Origin: a bacterium
GTDB taxonomy: Bacteria > Hydrogenedentota > Hydrogenedentia > Hydrogenedentiales > SLHB01
Length of the DNA stretch: 11,558 nucleotides
Reading direction: 5' to 3'
NCBI GenBank assembly: GCA_024231375.1
Contig: JAAEQP010001077.1
Span: forward strand, 1-11,558
A program made the position numbers and the translations under genes. The notes under the pieces are model-generated. The model saw only the letters and a list, made by a program, of their open reading frames with translations. It ran no database searches and had not been told where the DNA came from. Shown piece by piece: positions 6,641 to 11,558 of the stretch. Position 1 is the stretch's first letter. Every line of letters starts with the position of its first letter.

Positions 6641-6847
6641 ACATCCGCCGCCCTGGGCTTGGCAGCACGAACCGCACCCGGCGGGGGCCGCCTGGGCGGG
6701 CTGACCGCCCTGCACGGGCGAAATCGCGCTGGCTTGCTTCACCAACCGGGTCGAACCGCATTCCGGGCAGGCCGGTTTCTCAGAACCGCGCACCAGCACT
6801 TCGCTGCGCGCGTCGCACTTCCGACACATGAACTCGAACAACGGCAT
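6626..6847 (-). CDS. FmdB-type zinc ribbon protein
   Basis: A 73-residue protein beginning MPLFEFMCRKCDARSEVLVR, the usual opening of the FmdB/putative regulatory zinc ribbon family (MP-x-Y/F-E/D-F-x-C-x2-C). Four ligands are visible: C8-x2-C11 and C27-x2-C30, with the expected CPECGS turn. The family is widespread, small and poorly understood; the FmdB name comes from a regulator near formamidase/amidase genes in one organism and should not be read as a function here. The C-terminus is glycine- and cysteine-rich (GCGSCCQAQGGGCPYAS, four Cys), as in many members, and could bind a second metal. Start: ATG with GGAG eight bases upstream. The gene is divergent from glnB and separate from the membrane protein-waaF operon. 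Confidence 0.88.
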   Translation of the reverse strand: MPLFEFMCRKCDARSEVLVRGSEKPACPECGSTRLVKQASAISPVQGGQPAQAAPAGCGSCCQAQGGGCPYAS

Positions 6848-6885
6848 CGCTTCTTCTCCAATTGCTCCCTAACTTCGATCGCAGG

Positions 6886-6915
6886 ATCTTATCAGGCGGC
6901 GGACTGCCCACGCAA
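6886..6915 (-). promoter_or_regulatory. predicted sigma-70 promoter of the zinc ribbon gene
   Basis: Minus strand TTGCGT (6915-6910), an 18-base spacer and TAAGAT (6891-6886) preceded by TGA, giving an extended -10 (TGnTAAGAT). Predicted start near 6879, leader about 32 bases. Confidence 0.5.
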
Positions 6916-6956
6916 CACAGAGGACCGGCACGCCCACCGCCCATCCCTCCGCGACG

Positions 6957-7002
6957 ACTACCAATCCGTAGGAACGATCCTACGAGAACTACCGATCCGT
7001 AG
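6957..7002. promoter_or_regulatory. repeat cluster upstream of glnB, possible activator-binding site
   Basis: A 15-base direct repeat ACTACC(A/G)ATCCGTAG occurs at 6957-6971 and 6988-7002, 31 bases apart (about three helical turns). Between them is an inverted copy, so that CGTAGGA-ACGA-TCCTACG (6967-6984) is also a perfect palindrome. The cluster lies about 165-210 bases upstream of the predicted sigma-54 start, the usual distance for enhancer-binding proteins. It does not match the enterobacterial NtrC site (GCAC-N7-GTGC type). It could equally control the divergent zinc ribbon gene. Confidence 0.5.
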
Positions 7003-7593
<591 letters not shown>

Positions 7594-7652
7594 CCCACGG
7601 CAAGACCCCGGAGGCCGTCCCCGTTACCGACACGCACAAGGGAGACACAGGA

Positions 7653-9077
7653 ATGGTCGCGCACACAACACGTCATGGCAGTAGGCTCGTCAGCCTCCTC
7701 GTCGTGACCGCGGCCATACTCGTGATCCCAGCGGCCGGCGCCTTCGCGCAAGACAACGCCGGACCCAATGCGGCCGATCTCAAAGTGGTCCTCGACACCA
7801 TGTGGGTCATGGTGGCCGCGTTTCTCGTGTTCTTCATGAACGCCGGGTTCGCCCTCGTGGAGTCCGGGTTCTGCCGGTCCAAGAACACCGTCAACATCCT
7901 CGCCAAGAACTTCATCGTCTTCGCCATCGCGTCCATTACGTTCTACGCGACTGGGTTCGCCCTCATGTTCGGCGACGGCAGCCTGTTCATCGGCCTCAAA
8001 GGCTTCTTCCTCGGTGGCGCGGACAACAGCCCCGCGGTCAATGACGCGTATCAGGGCGTGTTCTCGTCCCTCAACTGGACAGGCGTCCCTCTCGAAGCCA
8101 AGTTCTTCTTCCAACTCGTGTTCGCCGCCACCGCCGCCACCATCGTGTCGGGCGCCGTGGCCGAGCGCATCAAGTTCCAAGCCTACATCCTGTTCTCCGC
8201 CTTCCTGGTCGCCGTGATATACCCCATCAGCGGTCACTGGATCTGGGGCGGAGGCTGGCTCGCCGACAAGTTCGGGTTCCACGACTTCGCAGGATCCACC
8301 GTCGTACACAGTGTCGGCGGATGGGCCGCCCTGGTCGGCGTGTACCTGCTTGGGCCGCGCCTGGGCAAGTACGGGAAAGACGGCAAGATCAAGGCCATTC
8401 CGGGTCACAACATGGCGCTCGCGACTCTCGGCGGCCTGGTGCTATGGCTCGGATGGTTCGGGTTCAACCCAGGCAGCACCATGGAAGCCAGCGCCGACAT
8501 CGCTCACATATCCGTAACAACGGCGCTGGCCGCGGCAGCGGGCGTGATTGGTGCAACGGCCTACGCATGGGTCCGCCTGGGAACCCCCGATCTCAGCATG
8601 ATCGTAAACGGTTCCCTGGCAGGTCTCGTCGCCATCACAGCTCCATGCGCCGTGGTCACCATTCCAGGTAGCCTGTTCATCGGGCTTGTCGCGGGCGTTA
8701 TCGTAGTCGAATCCGTCCTCACCTTCGACAAACTCCACCTCGACGACCCGGTCGGCGCCCTCTCGGTCCATTTGGTGAACGGTATCTGGGGCACATTGGC
8801 CGTCGGTATCTTCGCCGCGCACCACGACGGTGGCGTCGTTGGGTTGCTCTACGGCGGCGGCTTCAGCCAATTGTTCGGTCAAGCGGTCGGTATCTTGGCA
8901 GTTGGAACACTCACCGTCGGTATGTCGTTTGTCTTCTGGGGCATCACCAAGGCGGTCTTGGGCATGCGCGTCACGCCCGACGAGGAGTACCTGGGCCTCG
9001 ACCAGAGCGAGATGGGTCTGGAAGCCTATCCCCAGGACGCCACGACGCCCGCATACAAGGCGGCCCAGGAAGCGTAG
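7653..9077 (+). CDS. amtB: ammonium transporter (Amt/Mep/Rh family)
   Basis: A 474-residue ammonium channel-transporter. A signal peptide (about 1-32, ending AGAFAQ) precedes eleven expected membrane helices, as in E. coli AmtB, whose leader is also cleaved. Conserved features: NAGFALVESGFCRSKN (63-78), SGAVAERIKF (166-175), GHWIWGGGW (194-202), D211-FAGSTVVH219-S with the recruitment Asp and the first pore His, GWFGFNPGS (267-275) and SVH373-LVNGIWGT with the second pore His. Both twin histidines are thus present. The cytoplasmic tail (GMRVTPDEEYLGLDQSEMGLEAY) is the PII-interaction tail seen in regulated Amt proteins. Start: ATG 7653 with GGGAG about eight bases upstream. Second gene of the glnB-amtB operon; three hairpins follow its stop. 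Confidence 0.97.
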   Translation: MVAHTTRHGSRLVSLLVVTAAILVIPAAGAFAQDNAGPNAADLKVVLDTMWVMVAAFLVFFMNAGFALVESGFCRSKNTVNILAKNFIVFAIASITFYATGFALMFGDGSLFIGLKGFFLGGADNSPAVNDAYQGVFSSLNWTGVPLEAKFFFQLVFAATAATIVSGAVAERIKFQAYILFSAFLVAVIYPISGHWIWGGGWLADKFGFHDFAGSTVVHSVGGWAALVGVYLLGPRLGKYGKDGKIKAIPGHNMALATLGGLVLWLGWFGFNPGSTMEASADIAHISVTTALAAAAGVIGATAYAWVRLGTPDLSMIVNGSLAGLVAITAPCAVVTIPGSLFIGLVAGVIVVESVLTFDKLHLDDPVGALSVHLVNGIWGTLAVGIFAAHHDGGVVGLLYGGGFSQLFGQAVGILAVGTLTVGMSFVFWGITKAVLGMRVTPDEEYLGLDQSEMGLEAYPQDATTPAYKAAQEA

Positions 9078-9085
9078 CTTTCTCT

Positions 9086-9110
9086 GTAGTCCCCTCCCCT
9101 CGGGGGCTAC
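9086..9110 (+). terminator. first hairpin after amtB
   Basis: GTAGTCCCC pairs with GGGGGCTAC (9086-9094 with 9102-9110, one G-T wobble) around a seven-base loop, eight bases beyond the amtB stop. No T tract. Confidence 0.5.
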
Positions 9111-9121
9111 CGTGCCGGAGC

Positions 9122-9147
9122 CGGCGGCAGGAACACTCCTGCCGCCG
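9122..9147 (+). terminator. second hairpin after amtB, likely terminator
   Basis: CGGCGGCAGGA-ACAC-TCCTGCCGCCG, a perfect 11-bp stem with a tetraloop, 45 bases past the amtB stop. It is followed by ACTCACTATTT, only weakly T-rich. Confidence 0.6.
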
Positions 9148-9155
9148 ACTCACTA

Positions 9156-9200
9156 TTTCGGGTCCCGCAAGCTCTTGCAGGAGGTACGCGGGACCCGAAA
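9156..9200. repeat. long inverted repeat with competing inner hairpin
   Basis: TTTCGGGTCCCGC and GCGGGACCCGAAA (9156-9168, 9188-9200) form a perfect 13-bp stem around 19 bases. An alternative hairpin GCAAG-CT-CTTGC (9167-9178) uses the end of the left arm. It could be a bidirectional terminator (AAA/TTT at its outer ends) or part of the nearby repeat family, since CAAGCTCTTGC recurs in the bulge of copies B and C. Confidence 0.6.
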
Positions 9201-9280
9201 CGGGCATTCTGCGGTAAACGTCCCCCCATGTGCAACCACCATGTCTGTCCCGAATCCCCGGATAGGGCTGAGCGCAACAG

Positions 9281-9501
9281 ACGGACTGATTCAACCGAAG
9301 TCCGCCGCAGGCCGACGTAGACCTGTCTGTGGGGCCGTTGAGAGAGTTATATGCCCGCGAAGAAACAGAAGCGACAAACGGGGACTGCCAAGCTCTTGCG
9401 TCCCATTATTGCCCTTCTCAGGGCAACAATGGGTGGCTGTCCCCAGGCTATCGCGGGCTACTCGTGAGAGACTGAGACTTCTTCAACAACTCCGCTGCCC
9501 C
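9281..9501. repeat. intergenic mosaic repeat, copy C
   Basis: Upstream part 9281-9335 resembles copy A 1422-1476, including the exact 14-mer AGTCCGCCGCAGGC (9299-9312). The core 9362-9443 matches copy B at 81 of 82 bases and forms nested stems: 9381-9390 with 9434-9443 (nine of ten pairs) and 9402-9415 with 9420-9433 (14 pairs, one wobble) around the loop TCTC. The tail is diverged at 9444-9475 and again similar at 9476-9501. No protein-coding potential is seen in 9078-9806. Confidence 0.85.
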
Positions 9502-9591
9502 TCTCCTCCGCGCTCACCGGTGTGGTAACTCCGTTCAAGAACGATTGCCCCATTAACCACGGCGGGCATACGCTGTTGCCTCCTGCTATCC

Positions 9592-9618
9592 GGCGATTGG
9601 GGCTTATCCCAAATCGCC
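9592..9618. repeat. short inverted repeat in gene-poor stretch
   Basis: GGCGATTGGG pairs with CCCAAATCGCC (one bulged A) around a short loop. Position midway between repeat copy C and the small basic gene gives no obvious role. Apart from this the interval 9502-9792 shows no ORF of note and no convincing promoter. Confidence 0.4.
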
Positions 9619-9806
9619 TGGCAAGAGTGGGTTGACGAAAGGGACTGACAAGTGGAGCGCTCGTAGAGCCCGGGGCACAATTGGACACCGCCGCCCGGAT
9701 CTGTCATCCTGGGTCACGGTGATCAAATAGGGCCACTGACCTCTACGGCGTCGAACGGAACCCCAGTCGCGTACTGGTGGTTTCCGACAAGCAGGGAGTA
9801 ACGGAC

Positions 9807-9932
9807 ATGGGCGACAAAGGGAAACGAGACAAGGGCAAGCGAGAATCTCAGAAAACGGCGAAGGTAACGCAGAAGGAAAGAAAGAGACTGAAGCGGGAGA
9901 AGAAGAACAAGTCAACGGTCACCGACATCTGA
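9807..9932 (+). CDS. 41-residue highly basic small protein
   Basis: The ORF begins MGDKGKRDKGKRESQKTAKV and ends KKNKSTVTDI before TGA. Seventeen of 41 residues are Lys or Arg and there is no hydrophobic core, signal or membrane segment. A good ribosome site, AGGGAG, lies eight bases upstream of the ATG, which argues for real translation. The first half has a KGKRDKGKR repeat and the second half (QKERKRLKREKK) could form a charged helix. Similar short lysine-rich proteins opening MGDKG/MGDKS occur widely as hypothetical proteins. Nucleic-acid or ribosome binding would suit the charge but is inference. It converges with xerD, whose stop is 26 bases away. Confidence 0.7.
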   Translation: MGDKGKRDKGKRESQKTAKVTQKERKRLKREKKNKSTVTDI

Positions 9933-9958
9933 TCCCGGCGATCCAAGCGCATCGTGCT

Positions 9959-10903
9959 TCACGCCCTGGGGTGAAACTCTTTATGCGCCCGGCTCAGACG
10001 CTCCACGCTCACGTGCGTGTAGATCTGCGTCGTCGAAATATCCGAATGGCCCAGCATCTCCTGCACCGCCCGAAGGTCCGCCCCATTGTCCAGAAGATGC
10101 GTCGCAAACGAATGCCGCAGCATGTGGGGTGTCACGTTCTGTTGGATGTTGGCCGTCTGCGCGCAGCGCTTCACCACCTGCCACACGCTCGTCCGGCTCA
10201 TGCGCTTCCCACGCGCGGACAGAAACAGCGCGTCATCCAACATCTTCCCTTCCGCCCGCACATCCAGCCACGCCCGCACCCGGTCGATGGCGCGCCGACC
10301 CAACGGCACCAGCCGCACCTTGGTGCCCTTCCCGTGAACCCGGACCGCACTCTCCTCAAGCGACACGTTCCGCACCTGCACCGACGCCAACTCCGAGATC
10401 CGCAGTCCGCACGAGTAGAACAACTCCAGGATCGCCGCGTCGCGGACCCCTTGCGGCGTACCCGTGTCCGGCGCATTGAGCAACCGTTCGATCTCCACCC
10501 GCGTCAATACGTGCGGTAGCGACCGCATCAGGCGCGGCGAATCGAACCCGTCGGTCGGATCCACCGCCGACTCACGCTCGTCCACCAGGAACCGATGGAA
10601 CCGCCGGATGGCGCTAAGATGACGCGTCGTCGACCGCGAGCACAACCCCTCCCGGCGCAGATGTATCAAGTGGTCCAGCACATGGTCTCGGGCGATGGCC
10701 CCCGGATGGGTCACCCCGGCCTCCTGGAGGAAATCCAAATACGCCGCCAGGTCGCCCGCATACGCCGACAGCGTCTTGTCGGACAAGCCCGACTCGAACA
10801 CCGCCGCCTCCATGAACCGGTCAACAAGGGGCTGCAAGGCCGACGCGGCCTTGCCTGTGTTGTCCTCACCATGTTGCGGTCGATTCCTCATCCTGCGCCA
10901 CAT
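9959..10903 (-). CDS. xerD: tyrosine recombinase XerD
   Basis: A 314-residue tyrosine recombinase. XerD works with XerC at dif to resolve chromosome dimers at the division site, under FtsK control. The N-terminal SAM-like DNA-binding domain spans about 22-112 (SGLSDKTLSAYAGDLAAYLD) and the catalytic domain about 128-310. All catalytic residues are present: R168 (CGLRISEL), K192 (GKGTKVR), H260 and R263 (HMLRHSFATHLL), H286 (LGHSDISTTQ) and the nucleophile Y295 (IYTHV). The terminal HPRA tail matches the C-terminus of E. coli XerD, which favours XerD over XerC, although many non-proteobacteria have a single Xer that does both jobs. The ATG at 10903 has AGG six bases upstream; a second ATG at 10891 is also possible. 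It stands alone, and no dif-like site is seen in the window. Confidence 0.93.
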   Translation of the reverse strand: MWRRMRNRPQHGEDNTGKAASALQPLVDRFMEAAVFESGLSDKTLSAYAGDLAAYLDFLQEAGVTHPGAIARDHVLDHLIHLRREGLCSRSTTRHLSAIRRFHRFLVDERESAVDPTDGFDSPRLMRSLPHVLTRVEIERLLNAPDTGTPQGVRDAAILELFYSCGLRISELASVQVRNVSLEESAVRVHGKGTKVRLVPLGRRAIDRVRAWLDVRAEGKMLDDALFLSARGKRMSRTSVWQVVKRCAQTANIQQNVTPHMLRHSFATHLLDNGADLRAVQEMLGHSDISTTQIYTHVSVERLSRAHKEFHPRA

Positions 10904-10954
10904 AGTGCGCCTGCCGGGCTGTCAGGTCAACTCCGTCACCCCAGACCGCCGCCG

Positions 10955-10983
10955 TTGCACCGGTCGGGCCCATTCCATACCAT
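10955..10983 (+). promoter_or_regulatory. possible promoter of the sulfatase gene
   Basis: TTGCAC (10955-10960), a 17-base spacer and TACCAT (10978-10983), about 58 bases before the ATG at 11042. Both hexamers are partial matches, so this is tentative. The gap 10904-11041 shows no gene. Confidence 0.25.
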
Positions 10984-11041
10984 GGGGTACAGTGTCGAAG
11001 CCGTTCCCTCCGCATGCCGTGGATCACCGAGGAGTGTCACG

Positions 11042-11558
11042 ATGAAACGCAGTTCACGACGCAATTTCCTGAAGGCCTTGGCCACTGGCGCGGCGGCCTG
11101 CGCCGTGCCCGCCACGGGATGCGCCGCGACCGGCTCGGCACGTGCAGCCAGCAAGCCCAACATTCTGTTCATTCTCGTCGACGACCTGGGAAAGGAGTGG
11201 ATAAGCTGCTGCGGCGCGCAGGACATCGAAACCCCGCGCATCGATGCGCTCGCCGCGGACGGCATCCGGTTCACCAACGCCTACTCCATGCCTCAATGCA
11301 CGCCCACGCGCGCCACGCTGTTGACGGGCCAATACCCGTGGCACCACGGGTGGGTCAATCACTGGGACGTGCCGCGCTGGGGTGCTGGATGCCATTTCGA
11401 TCCGAAGCACAACATGACGTTTGCCCGACTGCTCAGAGATGCGGGCTATGCCACGGCCGCGGCCGGCAAATGGCAAATCAACGATTTCCGCGTGCAACCC
11501 GACGCTATGGATCGTCACGGCTTCGATGACTGGTGCATGTGGACCGGTTACGAGACCG
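11042..11558 (+). CDS. Tat-exported sulfatase (FGly-dependent), 3' end outside window
   Basis: The first 172 codons of an arylsulfatase-family hydrolase. MKRSSRRNFLKALATGAAAC is a twin-arginine signal; ATGC27 could be a lipobox, so the mature enzyme may be lipid-anchored. The enzyme core then begins KPNILFILVDDLG (38-50) with the calcium ligands D47 and D48. The active-site motif is C86-T-P-T-R90 within QCTPTRATLLTGQYPWHHG; Cys86 should be turned into formylglycine by a sulfatase-modifying enzyme. GKWQIND (142-148) holds the conserved Lys143, but the His of the usual GKWHLG is Gln145. It would hydrolyse sulfate esters, probably on polysaccharides outside the cytoplasm; the substrate is not predictable. 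Start: ATG with GAGGAG seven bases upstream. No formylglycine-generating enzyme gene is in the window. Confidence 0.93.
   Translation, partial: MKRSSRRNFLKALATGAAACAVPATGCAATGSARAASKPNILFILVDDLGKEWISCCGAQDIETPRIDALAADGIRFTNAYSMPQCTPTRATLLTGQYPWHHGWVNHWDVPRWGAGCHFDPKHNMTFARLLRDAGYATAAAGKWQINDFRVQPDAMDRHGFDDWCMWTGYET

Noticed and set aside
9933..11041. Possible dif site near xerD
   Set aside because: No 28-base sequence with two 11-base arms resembling dif is seen in the flanks; xerD genes are usually not beside dif.

Overview
This GC-rich window comes from a diderm (Gram-negative type) bacterium. Support for an outer membrane comes from a WaaF-type heptosyltransferase and an OmpA/Pal-like periplasmic protein. 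A prepilin-like protein with a C-terminal '[15 protein letters not shown]' signature, a Tat-exported sulfatase and a second Tat-exported protein together suggest the Planctomycetota / Verrucomicrobiota / Lentisphaerota / Hydrogenedentota range. That placement is inference from gene content. No rRNA, tRNA or CRISPR array was found.

Layout. At 1-122 (minus) is the Tat signal of a protein cut by the window edge. A type II pseudopilin follows (401-1237, minus), ending in strong hairpins. An acyltransferase of the NAT_N/GNAT_C type lies at 1629-2882 (plus). A divergent pair shares the regulatory region 3595-3896: an OmpA-family protein (2986-3594, minus) and an exported TPR protein (3897-4748, plus), each with a recognisable promoter element and a terminator hairpin. 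A small two-helix membrane protein and waaF overlap by four bases (GTGA) and form an operon (6565 down to 5184, minus). An FmdB-type zinc ribbon protein (6626-6847, minus) is divergent from the nitrogen operon glnB-amtB (7252-9077, plus). That operon is preceded by a clear sigma-54 promoter at 7140-7156 and by a cluster of direct and inverted repeats that may be an activator site. After amtB come three hairpins in a row, a long gene-poor stretch, a 41-residue very basic protein (9807-9932), a XerD-type recombinase (9959-10903, minus), and the first 172 codons of a sulfatase (11042 to the end, plus).

How the genes work together. Only two groups have clear joint roles: glnB-amtB (nitrogen sensing and ammonium transport under sigma-54) and waaF with its membrane partner (probably cell-envelope biogenesis). 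The rest looks like ordinary chromosomal neighbours with individual promoters.

The most unusual content is intergenic. A mosaic repeat family has three copies, at 1402-1514, 4870-5010 and 9281-9501. Copies two and three share 81 of 82 bases over a core that folds into a nested hairpin. A GTCCGCCGCAGGCGGAC-like hairpin module accompanies each copy at a different distance. It resembles non-autonomous REP/MITE-like elements, but no transposase gene is in the window. I see no defence, biosynthetic or otherwise clearly new multi-gene system here.
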